Source of the DNA: Desulfocucumis palustris
Lineage (GTDB): Bacteria; Bacillota; Desulfotomaculia; Desulfotomaculales; Desulfocucumaceae
Direction of reading: 5' to 3'
DNA: 64,000 bases
Assembly (NCBI RefSeq): GCF_002933875.1
Contig: NZ_BFAV01000157.1
Span: 62,001 to 126,000, forward strand
Under the pieces are notes generated by a model that worked only from the letters and a program-made list of their open reading frames with translations, did not search any database and had not been told where the DNA came from. The first letter of the stretch is position 1; each line of letters starts with the position of its first letter. A program made the translations under genes and the position numbers. Of the stretch, positions 44,818 through 52,593 are shown piece by piece.

Positions 44818-45156
44818 TTAACGCAACACGGTGGGAACAACTGCATCGATAAGTCCGATAACAAAAGCCGAGATCAAAGCTCCCAGCAGGCTTACACTGA
44901 GCAATCCGGGAATAATAAACTGTGCCAGGTAAATAACCACTGCCGCCGCAATGAAGCCGACGATACCCCTGCTTTGAGGAGATATCCTGTCGCCCAGCAA
45001 CGCTTCGGCAATATATCCCAGTATAGCGATCACCGCTGCCGCAATCAACGCGCCGACAAAACCGCCTTTAACCACAAAACCGGGAGAAAGCCAGCTGACC
45101 ACGATCAGTACCAGGGCTGAAACCACAAACCTTACGATGGCGCCTACCCAATTCAC
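44818..45156 (-). CDS. YvlD-type / phage holin 4 family membrane protein
   Basis: 112 residues with four closely spaced membrane helices and the family's glycine-rich loops (SPGFVVKGGFVGALIAAAVIAILGYIAE split over helices 1-2; ISPQSRGIVGFIAAAVVIYLA). This family (PF04020) is widespread in chromosomes and generally not phage-linked; its function is unknown, with proposed roles in envelope stress. It is monocistronic, divergent from rpsT. Confidence 0.85.
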   Translation of the reverse strand: MNWVGAIVRFVVSALVLIVVSWLSPGFVVKGGFVGALIAAAVIAILGYIAEALLGDRISPQSRGIVGFIAAAVVIYLAQFIIPGLLSVSLLGALISAFVIGLIDAVVPTVLR

Positions 45157-45279
45157 GAAATCACCCCCAATCTTTTTGGTTAATAATAATCATTGACAAA
45201 AATTAATTTATCTATACTGGCATTGCTTGCATTTTTTAAACCGCCGTGTTAAAATGGAGGCTGTTGGGAGGTGAGAACG

Positions 45280-45549
45280 TTGCCAAACATTAAATCTGCG
45301 GCCAAAAGAGTTGACATTATTCGCAGAAGAACCATAAGAAATGCCAGGCTGAAATCTGCATTGCGCACCACCATTCGCAGATTTGAAGAGGCCATGACCG
45401 CCGCCAACCAGGAAGACGCCAAAAGCAGGCTGAAGCGCGCGCTGGTGGCCATCGACAAGGCAGTGACCAAGGGTATTTTGCACAAAAACACCGCTGCCCG
45501 TAAAAAATCTCGCCTGACCCGACGCTTCAACAAAACCATGGCAGGCTAA
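45280..45549 (+). CDS. rpsT: 30S ribosomal protein S20
   Basis: 89 residues, basic, with the S20 start PNIKSAAKRVDIIRRRTIRN and the helical body ending LTRRFNKTMAG. The start is the TTG at 45280, where the S20 homology begins, with GGGAGGTGA just upstream; the nine bases before it overlap the ribosome site. A TTG start is also used by E. coli rpsT, where it takes part in autogenous control. A terminator follows directly. Confidence 0.97.
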   Translation: MPNIKSAAKRVDIIRRRTIRNARLKSALRTTIRRFEEAMTAANQEDAKSRLKRALVAIDKAVTKGILHKNTAARKKSRLTRRFNKTMAG

Positions 45550-45559
45550 TATGAAATTT

Positions 45560-45591
45560 AAAACAACCACCCTTGCCAGGGTGGTTTTGTT
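45560..45591 (+). terminator. terminator after rpsT
   Basis: A 13-bp perfect stem (AAAACAACCACCC / GGGTGGTTTTGTT) with a TTGCCA loop and T-rich end, immediately after rpsT. Confidence 0.9.
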
Positions 45592-45634
45592 ATAATTGAG
45601 TATCGAATAATAACCGCTGAAAATGGAGGTTATC

Positions 45635-45943
45635 ATGGCAGTTCTGGAAGTGAGCATAGTCCCCGTGGGCACGTCTTCCACCAGCCTGAGCGCCTATGTG
45701 GCCGACTGCCTTAAAACCCTGCGGGAAACCGGCGGGATATCATACCGGCTTACGCCCATGGGTACCATAATTGAGGGAGACCTGGAGGTTTTACTGAAAG
45801 TGGTGCGGGAAATGCACGAGCAGCCCTTTAGGGCGGGAGCCGGAAGGGTGGTAACCGCAATCCGCATTGACGACCGCAGGGACCGCCCTTTGACCATGGA
45901 CGGGAAGGTGGCTTCGGTGGAAAGGAAATTAACAGGGCAATGA
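45635..45943 (+). CDS. MTH1187-family thiamine-binding-like protein
   Basis: 102 residues from the ATG at 45635 (GGAGG five bases upstream). It shows the MTH1187/YkoF-like ferredoxin fold start AVLEVSIVPVGTSSTSLSAYVADCL, followed by YRLTPMGTIIEGDLEVLLKVV. Members bind thiamine-like ligands as tetramers in the cytosol; the physiological role is unclear. Its last four bases overlap the holA start, so it is translationally coupled to holA. Confidence 0.88.
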   Translation: MAVLEVSIVPVGTSSTSLSAYVADCLKTLRETGGISYRLTPMGTIIEGDLEVLLKVVREMHEQPFRAGAGRVVTAIRIDDRRDRPLTMDGKVASVERKLTGQ

Positions 45944-47040
45944 AATATTTCACCGATCTTCTGGAGACTGTAAAAAGCCGGAATTTTGCCCCGGTCTATC
46001 TTTTTCACGGCCCGGAGGCATACCTCAGGAGGCTGGCGGTTGAAAAAATACGTGAGGCGTTGCTGGACGGCGACAACCGGGATTTCAACCTTACCAGACT
46101 GGACGGTGAAAAGGCCGGGATAAGCGAGATAATATCCGCGGCCGAAACCGCGCCTTTTTTCTCCGGGAAAAGGCTCCTGATAATTGACCGCCCGGCGGTA
46201 TTCCGGGCCTCTCCGGGAAAGGGCCGCGCCCCGAAGGAGACAGCGGGGCAGGAAGAGGAAGAAACAAATAAACCCGGAGGCAAAACCCCCGGAGAGGAAG
46301 AGGCGCTCATAAATTATATCGCCTCCCCCATGCCTTCCACCTGCGTTATCTTCAACACCCCGGACCAGGTGGATAAAAGGAAAAAGATTTATAAATCGGT
46401 GGAAAAGCACGGCAAAGCGGTGGAATTTGCCCTTTTAAAGCCTGCGGATATACGTAAATGGCTGGACAAGCAGGCCCGCCTGGCGGGCAAAAAATTGGAA
46501 CCGGCGGCAGCCGGGGCACTGCTGGACAGGGTCGGACAGGATCTTACCGCCCTTCATGCGGAGATAAATAAATTAATTGATTACGCGGGCCAAGCCCCTG
46601 TAATAAAACTGGCGGATGTTAATCTCCTGACGGCGGTCCCCCTGGAAGAAAACATTTTCAACGTGGTGGACGCCCTGGGAGAAAAAAAACCGGACAAGGC
46701 GGTATCGGGAATCCGGGACCTGCTGCTGGCCCGCCAGCCCCCGCAATATATTCTGTCCATGGTGGCAAGGCAGTTCAGGCTGCTTCTGCAGGTAAAGGAA
46801 GCTTTATCCCGGGGCTGCTCCTTTGGCGAGCTGGCCTCAACCACCGGCATTCATCCCTTCGTGGCAAAAAAGCTGTATCAACAATGCAAAGGATTTGATA
46901 TTAACCTCCTGATCCGGGCGCTGCATTCTCTTCAGGAAATTGACGCGGGAGTTAAAACCGGGAGGAAGGATTTTCTACCGGCCATGGAGTTGTTTATAAT
47001 AGAGACGGTTACCGGCGGGAAATTGGCGGAAGGAAAGTAA
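45940..47040 (+). CDS. holA: DNA polymerase III subunit delta
   Basis: The 366-residue clamp-loader subunit has the delta N-terminal domain (VYLFHGPEAYLRRLAVEKIREALL), an AAA+-like fold without a working Walker A, and the C-terminal collar domain (LLARQPPQYILSMVARQFRLLLQVKEAL). An unusual Glu/Lys/Gly-rich insertion lies at about 92-123. It opens the beta sliding clamp. holA next to rpsT is a common Firmicute arrangement. Confidence 0.93.
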   Translation: MKYFTDLLETVKSRNFAPVYLFHGPEAYLRRLAVEKIREALLDGDNRDFNLTRLDGEKAGISEIISAAETAPFFSGKRLLIIDRPAVFRASPGKGRAPKETAGQEEEETNKPGGKTPGEEEALINYIASPMPSTCVIFNTPDQVDKRKKIYKSVEKHGKAVEFALLKPADIRKWLDKQARLAGKKLEPAAAGALLDRVGQDLTALHAEINKLIDYAGQAPVIKLADVNLLTAVPLEENIFNVVDALGEKKPDKAVSGIRDLLLARQPPQYILSMVARQFRLLLQVKEALSRGCSFGELASTTGIHPFVAKKLYQQCKGFDINLLIRALHSLQEIDAGVKTGRKDFLPAMELFIIETVTGGKLAEGK

Positions 47041-47100
47041 AGGCAAAAACCGTCAATCTGTGGCCGTCCCCCATGGCATTATTTAATGAAAATAATACGC

Positions 47101-47139
47101 AAATTAAAAGCGGGAGTAATAAACTCCCGCTTTTAATTT
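47101..47139. terminator. bidirectional terminator between holA and a convergent small gene
   Basis: A perfect 17-bp inverted repeat (AAATTAAAAGCGGGAGT and its complement) around AATAA lies between two convergent genes, with T-rich ends on both strands. Confidence 0.88.
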
Positions 47140-47145
47140 GTAAAC

Positions 47146-47409
47146 TTACTTATTCCTAAGTTTTAAAAAGCATTTAAATAATCCGATAAAGACATAAATT
47201 AATCCTGCGTATATTGCCAGCAAAAACAACAAATTTACTATTTGCGTGCTATTGATACTTATTTCACCAGTCACAAATATCGAAACAATATAGGCGAAAA
47301 TAATTATTGTTATAATATATATCACAAAGTTACGCCTCAAGTGGTTAATAAATTTTCGTCTTCCGCCGGTTTCATGGCCAATACAATCGTCATTGGAATT
47401 TTTATCCAT
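47146..47409 (-). CDS. small two-helix membrane protein, unknown function
   Basis: 87 residues: a polar N-terminus (MDKNSNDDCIGHETGGRRK), two membrane helices (about 29-50 and 58-80) and a basic end (KCFLKLRNK). AAGGAG lies eight bases before the ATG and a shared terminator follows, so it is probably expressed. I do not recognise the family. Its base composition is more AT-rich than the neighbours. Confidence 0.6.
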   Translation of the reverse strand: MDKNSNDDCIGHETGGRRKFINHLRRNFVIYIITIIIFAYIVSIFVTGEISINSTQIVNLLFLLAIYAGLIYVFIGLFKCFLKLRNK

Positions 47410-47594
47410 AACAGATTTCTCCTTTTGCCAAATCCCTTGAAGTAAATATATTCAAGGAATTTTTGTAAAATTATTAATTTTCTTTATTTTAACACGATTT
47501 CCCTTTTTAGCATATTGAAAAAATATAACAGATAATGTTACCCTTCCAACCTGAAAAAGCCCCCTCTTTAAATGCCGGCAGAAGACAGGGCTTC

Positions 47595-47627
47595 ATAAAA
47601 AAAATCGCCGCCGGATTAACCGGCGGC
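47595..47627 (-). terminator. terminator of the molybdopterin gene block
   Basis: On the minus strand GCCGCCGG-TTAAT-CCGGCGGC is followed by GATTTTTTTTAT. It is about 20 bases after the last gene of the block. Confidence 0.88.
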
Positions 47628-47648
47628 TTACTGAATCTATATAAAGTT

Positions 47649-47960
47649 TTATTCCTTTTTGCCCACAATGCCCAGTATAACCCTGTAGGGGCCGGGGGTG
47701 CCCGGCGGCACGAAGGCCACCCTGTCTCCGGGTTTCACGGATTCGTTCAGCTTTCTTATTATGCCGTTTACAAAAACCGCCTCGATCTTTTCCGGGGGGA
47801 TTTCCAGCTTCTCAGCCAGTTCCGCGGCGGTGCATTCCTGTTCCAGAGGCACCTCCATGGGAAAAGGCCAGCCTCTCCGGTCAAAAATTTCCTTTATAAA
47901 GGAAAATGCCCTGACTTCTACGCATGCGCCGTTATCCAAAACAATTGCCCCCTTTTGCAC
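47649..47960 (-). CDS. MoaD/ThiS-like ubiquitin-fold protein without a GG end
   Basis: 103 residues with the beta-grasp pattern of MoaD/ThiS (VRAFSFIKEIF.., CTAAELAEKLEIPPEKIEAVFVNG, ESVKPGDRVAFVPPG). Where MoaD ends in GG, this protein has PPGTPGP and runs on for about 12 residues to VGKKE. It therefore cannot be adenylated at a terminal glycine unless it is trimmed first. It starts with a GTG preceded by AGGTGAT and follows a ThiF/MoeB-like gene, which would be the partner E1 enzyme. A second, normal MoaD is at 52053. Confidence 0.78.
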   Translation of the reverse strand: MQKGAIVLDNGACVEVRAFSFIKEIFDRRGWPFPMEVPLEQECTAAELAEKLEIPPEKIEAVFVNGIIRKLNESVKPGDRVAFVPPGTPGPYRVILGIVGKKE

Positions 47961-48011
47961 ATCACCTGTTAAACAATTATCAATCGGTTGGTTAAAAAGG
48001 CCTCAATATAA

Positions 48012-48758
48012 TTATACCCCGAAACAGTCGGGACATGAAGGATCTCTTTCCAGCGCTATTTCAAAAAATGCAGCCGAGAGGGCGTCGTAGGTAAGAAGCC
48101 TGCCCACCAGCAGTTGACCCAAACCCAGCAGGTATTTTACCGCCTCGGCGCATTGCAGTACTCCGATAATCCCCGCAACAGCTCCCAAAACCCCCACCTC
48201 CGCGCAGGAAGGAGCACTGGGAGAAGGCTCGTCCCGGTAGAGGCACCTCAGGCAGGGTCCCTCTCCGGGAATAATGGTCATCAACTGCCCGCTGAAGGAA
48301 AGAACCCCCCCAAAAACCATTGTTTTGCCCAGGCGGACGCAGGCAGCGTTTAAAAGGTAGCGAACGGGAAAATTATCCGTGCAGTCCACCACCAGATCAT
48401 GTTCCCGGACCGCCTGGTCAACATTGTCCGCCGTTATTAATCCTTCTATTGTATTTACCTGAATATCCGGATTCAGGGCCGAAATCTTTTCCGAGCCGGA
48501 TATTACCTTCGGCCTGCCGATATCCCCGGTGCGGTGCAGTATTTGCCTTTGCAGGTTTGACAGATCCACCTTGTCGCTGTCCGCCAGGGTAATGTGACCC
48601 ACACCGGCCGCCGCCAGATAATACGCCGCCGGGGACCCCAGCCCCCCGGCGCCCACCACCAGCACCCGGGATTTTAAAAGTTTCTCCTGGCCCTCCGTCC
48701 CCACGCCCGGCAGTAAAATATTTCTTTTGTATCGTTTAAGCTGATTGTCCGTAAGCAT
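48012..48758 (-). CDS. moeB: ThiF/MoeB/HesA family adenylyltransferase
   Basis: This 248-residue E1-like enzyme adenylates the C-terminus of a sulfur-carrier protein. It has the nucleotide loop VVGAGGLGSPAAYYLAAAGV, the arginine-finger region DLSNLQRQILHRTGDIGRPKV and catalytic Asp in LVVDCTDNFPVRYLLN. Two CxxC pairs expected for zinc are present (PCLRCLY and the C-terminal DPSCPDCFGV). No rhodanese domain is attached. It lies between a MOSC gene and the MoaD-like gene; MoeB for molybdopterin synthase is the likeliest role, ThiF is possible. Confidence 0.87.
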   Translation of the reverse strand: MLTDNQLKRYKRNILLPGVGTEGQEKLLKSRVLVVGAGGLGSPAAYYLAAAGVGHITLADSDKVDLSNLQRQILHRTGDIGRPKVISGSEKISALNPDIQVNTIEGLITADNVDQAVREHDLVVDCTDNFPVRYLLNAACVRLGKTMVFGGVLSFSGQLMTIIPGEGPCLRCLYRDEPSPSAPSCAEVGVLGAVAGIIGVLQCAEAVKYLLGLGQLLVGRLLTYDALSAAFFEIALERDPSCPDCFGV

Positions 48759-48779
48759 GCTACCAATCCTTTAAACCGC

Positions 48780-49214
48780 TCATTCCACAATTTCCACCCG
48801 GTCCCCCACCTTAACCGGACCTCCCTGGAGAACCCGGATAAAAATGCCCTCTTTGGGCATCACACAGTCCCCGGCCTGGTGATATATGGCGCAGCGGGTG
48901 TGACACTCTTTGCCGATCTGGGTAACCTGACCCAAGGCCTGCCCGCCCAGCCGGAGTTTAGTGCCCACGGGCAGGCTGACCAGATCCATATCCTCGGTGG
49001 TGATGTTCTCGGCAAAATCCCCCGGTTTGACGTCCAGACCCATTTTCTGCATCTTTTGAATGCTTTCCAGGGCCAGCAGGCTTACCTGCCTGTGCCAGGT
49101 ACCCGTATGGGCGTCTCCCTCCAGACCGTGCTCGGTAACCAGTATGCCCTCTCCCACGTTCTTTTTGCGCATTCCTTTTCTGGGACTTGTGCAGACAGCC
49201 ACTATTTTTCCCAT
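48780..49214 (-). CDS. MOSC domain protein
   Basis: This 144-residue single-domain MOSC protein contains [36 protein letters not shown] and [31 protein letters not shown], with the conserved cysteine in the last stretch. MOSC domains bind or transfer sulfur on the molybdenum or tungsten cofactor. The start overlaps the moaC end by 13 bases, and the block moaA-moaC-MOSC is a frequent arrangement in anaerobes. Confidence 0.92.
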   Translation of the reverse strand: MGKIVAVCTSPRKGMRKKNVGEGILVTEHGLEGDAHTGTWHRQVSLLALESIQKMQKMGLDVKPGDFAENITTEDMDLVSLPVGTKLRLGGQALGQVTQIGKECHTRCAIYHQAGDCVMPKEGIFIRVLQGGPVKVGDRVEIVE

Positions 49215-49705
49215 TCTTCCTCTTCCTCCCTGGTAAATAGTCCGCTCTTGCCGCCGCTTTTTTTAACCAGGCGGATGTTTTCAATGGTCATGCCCCTGTC
49301 CACGGCCTTGCACATGTCGTATACGGTGAGCGCAGCCACCGATACCGCGGTAAGGGCTTCCATTTCCACCCCGGTCTTCCCGGCGGTGCGGACCGCCGCC
49401 TGAATTTCCACCGTGTCCGGCTTCTTCAGCCTGAAATTAACATTCACCCCGGTCAGGTTGATGGGATGGGCCATGGGAACAAGCCTGCCGGTCTCCTTGG
49501 CCGCCATGATGCCCGCCACCCTGGCAACCCCCAGCACATCCCCCTTGGCCATGCCGCCGCTCTCAATCAGGCTTAAGGTTTCCGGCCGCATGACTATTTT
49601 GCCCCGGGCCACCGCTTCCCTCAAAGTAATGTCCTTTTCGCCTACATCAACCATACGGGCCCTGCCCCGGCTGTCAAAGTGAGTTAATACGGGGTTCTCG
49701 CTCAA
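49202..49705 (-). CDS. moaC: cyclic pyranopterin monophosphate synthase
   Basis: MoaC converts the MoaA product to cyclic pyranopterin monophosphate. The 167-residue protein has the conserved [18 protein letters not shown], the active-site [13 protein letters not shown] and [31 protein letters not shown] (read across residues 105-140). It starts with a TTG eight bases after the moaA stop. Confidence 0.95.
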   Translation of the reverse strand: MSENPVLTHFDSRGRARMVDVGEKDITLREAVARGKIVMRPETLSLIESGGMAKGDVLGVARVAGIMAAKETGRLVPMAHPINLTGVNVNFRLKKPDTVEIQAAVRTAGKTGVEMEALTAVSVAALTVYDMCKAVDRGMTIENIRLVKKSGGKSGLFTREEEEEWEK

Positions 49706-49712
49706 CCTGAAA

Positions 49713-50693
49713 TCATCCTCCTATTTGAGACATCACCCTGTCCTTGTCTTGCCAGCCCCCGGCAATGTTGTGGCGGACGGGTTTAATTTTTATGGCCTGG
49801 GCGAAAAGTTTGGCCAGTTCCATTTCGCCGGCGCTGTTTCTCAATGGTGTTTTGAGATCAATTTCATTGCTGCTGTAAAGGCACGGCCTCAGTTTGCCCT
49901 CGGCGGTCAGGCGGAGCCTGTTGCAGCGGCCGCAGAAATGATCGCTCACAGGGCTGATAAAGCCTACGGAGCCCTGCATTCCGTCCTGGCGGTAATATTG
50001 GGCCGGACCGTTTCCCACAAGCTTTCTCACTTCTTGAAGTTTTCCCAGTCCCTGTTCAATTATTTCCTTTATTTCAAATACCGGTATATGCCTGTACGAG
50101 GCCCAGGCGTCGGATACGCCTATGGGCATTACCTCGATAAAGCGGACATGCAGGGGATACTTAAAGCTGAGTGCCGTAAGCTCCAGTATTTCATCGTCAT
50201 TAAAGCCCCTGATGGCCACCACGTTTAATTTAACCGGATGGAATCCCAATTCCAGGGCTGTTTCGATGCCCTTCCAGGCCTGGCTAAATTTACCGAGCCT
50301 GGTAACTTCCTCGTAACGGCGGGGCTTTAACGTATCCAGGCTGATATTAAGCCTGTTGACACCGGCGGATTTTAATTGGGCGGCCATTCCGGGAAGCAGA
50401 ATTCCGTTGGTGGTCAGGGCTATATCGTCAATTCCGGGGGTTTCGTGAATAAGCCCTATTAAATCCTGCAGCCCTTTCCGCACCAGGGGCTCTCCCCCGG
50501 TCAACCTGATTTTGTTTATGCCCACCAGCGCCCCGGCCTTTACTATCTGGCCAATTTCCTCGTTACGCAGTATCTCCTGGTGGGGGATAGGTTTGACTCC
50601 TTCCCGGGGCATGCAGTAAGTGCATCGTAAATTACAGCGATCCGTTACTGATATGCGGAGATAGTTGATCTCCCTCTGGCAAATATCCTTCAA
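49713..50693 (-). CDS. moaA: GTP 3',8-cyclase
   Basis: The 326-residue radical SAM enzyme starts pterin-cofactor synthesis from GTP. N-terminal cluster cysteines are in CNLRCTYC, the C-terminal cluster in [21 protein letters not shown], and the protein ends in the functional GG tail (MSQIGG). It starts with a TTG after AGGAGGTAATAAACA. Upstream at 50729-50734 a TATACT could be the -10 element, with the dyad TCAAACCGGTTGA at 50747-50759 where a regulator might bind. Confidence 0.96.
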   Translation of the reverse strand: MKDICQREINYLRISVTDRCNLRCTYCMPREGVKPIPHQEILRNEEIGQIVKAGALVGINKIRLTGGEPLVRKGLQDLIGLIHETPGIDDIALTTNGILLPGMAAQLKSAGVNRLNISLDTLKPRRYEEVTRLGKFSQAWKGIETALELGFHPVKLNVVAIRGFNDDEILELTALSFKYPLHVRFIEVMPIGVSDAWASYRHIPVFEIKEIIEQGLGKLQEVRKLVGNGPAQYYRQDGMQGSVGFISPVSDHFCGRCNRLRLTAEGKLRPCLYSSNEIDLKTPLRNSAGEMELAKLFAQAIKIKPVRHNIAGGWQDKDRVMSQIGG

Positions 50694-50809
50694 TGTTTAT
50701 TACCTCCTCTTATCCTTTTCCGGAGGGCTTGTACAGTATAATTTCATCAAACCGGTTGAGCAGTTGAATATCGATTACATGCAAAAAAGGGGCGAGAAGA
50801 AGGCTAAAA

Positions 50810-51508
50810 TTATAAATTTCTACCCCTTTGCTGGAGCATGGTAAGTGAAAAGGTTACCACATAAGCCAGCAGCATTAATATAATGCTTATGGCAATGGCC
50901 AGATCAAAATTACCCTTAGAAACTTCCATCACGGTGGCGGTTGTAAGTACCCTGGTGTAGTGATAAATATTCCCCCCCACCATCATGGAAGCCCCTACTT
51001 CCGAAACAACCCCGCCAAAACCTGCGATAATGGCCGCCAGCAGTCCCATTCTGGCCTCCCTCAGCAGCAACCGGAGAAACTGCAGCCGGGATGCCCCCAG
51101 GGCCATTATTTGCAGCCTGATTTTGGGATTAAGCTGTCCGATGGCCGCTATGGTAAAACCGGTCACAATAGGTGAGGCTATTATGGCCTGGGCAAGTATG
51201 ATGGCTGCGGGGGTGTACATCATATTTAGAAACCCCAGCGGGCCTGATCTCCATAAAAAAATTGAAACCCACAGCCCCACCACCACAGGCGGCAACCCCA
51301 TACCAAAGTTTACCAGGCTAACCGCCACATTGCGCCCGGGAAAAACAGCAATGGCCAGAAAAACTCCCAGGGGAACTCCGATGGCCACGCTGATCAGCGT
51401 AGCTAATCCTGAAACCTTGAGGGTTAAAAAAGTAATGCCGAATACTTCCCTGTCCATGTGCAACAATAGTTCCAAAGCCTTGAGCAGGCCATGCCAGATC
51501 AATTCCAT
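50810..51508 (-). CDS. tupB: tungstate-type ABC transporter permease
   Basis: This 232-residue membrane protein with about five helices resembles TupB/WtpB-type permeases: FLTLKVSGLATLISVAIGVPLG, GLPPVVVGLWVSIFLWRSGPLG, and the ABC-interaction loop ALGASRLQFLRLLLREARMGLLAA (residues about 143-166). The GPLG-rich first half favours tungstate over molybdate. Neither the binding protein TupA nor the ATPase TupC is next to it, so the rest of the transporter must be encoded elsewhere. Tungstate supply fits the aldehyde:ferredoxin oxidoreductase at the right edge of the window. Confidence 0.85.
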   Translation of the reverse strand: MELIWHGLLKALELLLHMDREVFGITFLTLKVSGLATLISVAIGVPLGVFLAIAVFPGRNVAVSLVNFGMGLPPVVVGLWVSIFLWRSGPLGFLNMMYTPAAIILAQAIIASPIVTGFTIAAIGQLNPKIRLQIMALGASRLQFLRLLLREARMGLLAAIIAGFGGVVSEVGASMMVGGNIYHYTRVLTTATVMEVSKGNFDLAIAISIILMLLAYVVTFSLTMLQQRGRNL

Positions 51509-51520
51509 GTCGAAGTAAAA

Positions 51521-51622
51521 CCCCGTCTAATTTAAGGGGACACACCTTTTTATGCCGGCATATTCCCTTCTTTTTTAACTATTGCCCGGAGGAATGCCCC
51601 CCGTCTTATATATGGGGACACC
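51521..51622 (-). repeat. imperfect direct repeat upstream of tupB
   Basis: Two copies of CCCCGTCT-(A/T)8-GGGGACAC lie at 51521-51544 and 51599-51621 (plus-strand reading), each followed by an ATTCCCTT some 10-15 bases on. Each copy can fold through its CCCC and GGGG. They separate the ModE-like gene from tupB. They may be regulator sites or copies of a dispersed GGGGACA repeat. Confidence 0.55.
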
Positions 51623-51638
51623 TGAAGAAAGATTCCCT

Positions 51639-51992
51639 TTAGTCAAACACACCGGCAAACAATTCTCTGGCGGTATCTTCAGCCTTGCTGCGAAACAGGC
51701 GATACCTTACCAGCAGTTCCTCGCCCTCGGGAGTCAATATCGCGCCCCCTCCGGTTTCGCCACCCACATGGGTCCGTACCAGTGTAATATTCCATTGACG
51801 TTCCGCCTCTTTAATCTTTCCCCAGGCCGCCCTGTAAGACATCTTTAAATCAGCTGCCGCCCTAGCGATTGAACCCAGCCTGGACACACCCGACAGAAGA
51901 TCAAACAGGCCGTCCCCGAAGGACAGGCCGCCCTTTTCCAGCCATACTTTAAAACCCAGGTTAAATTTAGGCAGCGAATTATTGTCTGTCAT
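51639..51992 (-). CDS. ModE-like winged-helix regulator without ligand domain
   Basis: The 117-residue protein consists of the LysR-like winged helix used by ModE: FGDGLFDLLSGVSRLGSIARAAADLKMSYRAAWGKI read across residues 25-60, then GGETGGGAILTPEGEELLVRY. No molybdate-binding (molbindin) domain follows, so it belongs to the short ModE-type regulators common beside molybdate/tungstate genes in anaerobes. It lies between moaD and tupB and probably controls this block. Confidence 0.9.
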   Translation of the reverse strand: MTDNNSLPKFNLGFKVWLEKGGLSFGDGLFDLLSGVSRLGSIARAAADLKMSYRAAWGKIKEAERQWNITLVRTHVGGETGGGAILTPEGEELLVRYRLFRSKAEDTARELFAGVFD

Positions 51993-52052
51993 GCAACCAA
52001 CTCCAATTTGTCCGCTTTAACAATATTCGGAAACCTTCCTTCCCTTACCTGT

Positions 52053-52292
52053 TTAGCCCCCTCCCACGGGGGGAAACAGCGCCACCCGGTCGCCCGGGCC
52101 GAACTTGTCGCCAAGGGAGAAATGTTTTCCATTGGCCAGAATACTGAACACCTGGTTTTCCGGTATGCCCAGCAGCTCTAAAAGGTCCCTGCCATTGGCG
52201 CCCTCAGGCAATTCCATCTCAAAGGCCTGGCCAAAGGTTACCCCGTCGACAAATTTCTCCAGACCGCTGAATACCCTGACTTCCAGCCTCAT
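52053..52292 (-). CDS. moaD: MoaD-type sulfur carrier with GG end
   Basis: 79 residues of beta-grasp fold: RLEVRVFSGLEKFV, GANGRDLLELLGIP, VFSILANGKHFSL, GPGDRVALFPPVGGG. The protein ends GGG, so a terminal diglycine is available for adenylation and thiocarboxylate formation. It should supply sulfur for the pterin dithiolene, probably with an unlinked MoaE. It is the first gene of the minus-strand cofactor block. Confidence 0.9.
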   Translation of the reverse strand: MRLEVRVFSGLEKFVDGVTFGQAFEMELPEGANGRDLLELLGIPENQVFSILANGKHFSLGDKFGPGDRVALFPPVGGG

Positions 52293-52593
52293 CCCGTCAC
52301 CTCCGGAAAAACACCGTCAATTAATACTTTTGTAATGTGGTATATGAATTGCAATGAATATGCCATAAATAAGGCTTTTATTTATGCTTCCCGGGGAGCC
52401 CGGCGTATTCTTGCCCCTGATTTCAAAAAACAATTTAATATTAACCGCCGGGGAGAAAAATTATAATACTTTTTCTGTCCTTAAACGGAACAGTCGTGCC
52501 AAAAGGATACTGCCGGCAAAAAGTTTTGTCATGCCTTGCAACATTGCCCGCAACACGGCTGTGGGGCTGCCGGACGAAAGTTTCAACACTCTC
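52293..52593. other. intergenic region upstream of the cofactor block
   Basis: About 300 bases without a supported gene. The left end (52320-52380) is AT-rich and should hold the moaD promoter. I see no full ModE-type box or molybdenum-cofactor riboswitch motif here. Confidence 0.45.

Noticed and set aside
44592-44864. Minus-strand frame of 90 residues across the yefM start and operator
   Set aside because: It runs through the palindromic operator and a terminator and overlaps the antitoxin start; no ribosome site.
45193-45218. TTGACA and TATACT upstream of rpsT considered as a promoter
   Set aside because: The spacing is only 14 bases, too short for a confident sigma-70 call.
50694-50809. 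moaA leader considered as a molybdenum-cofactor riboswitch
   Set aside because: At about 115 bases it is short and lacks the multi-stem structure; only a dyad and a -10-like element are visible.
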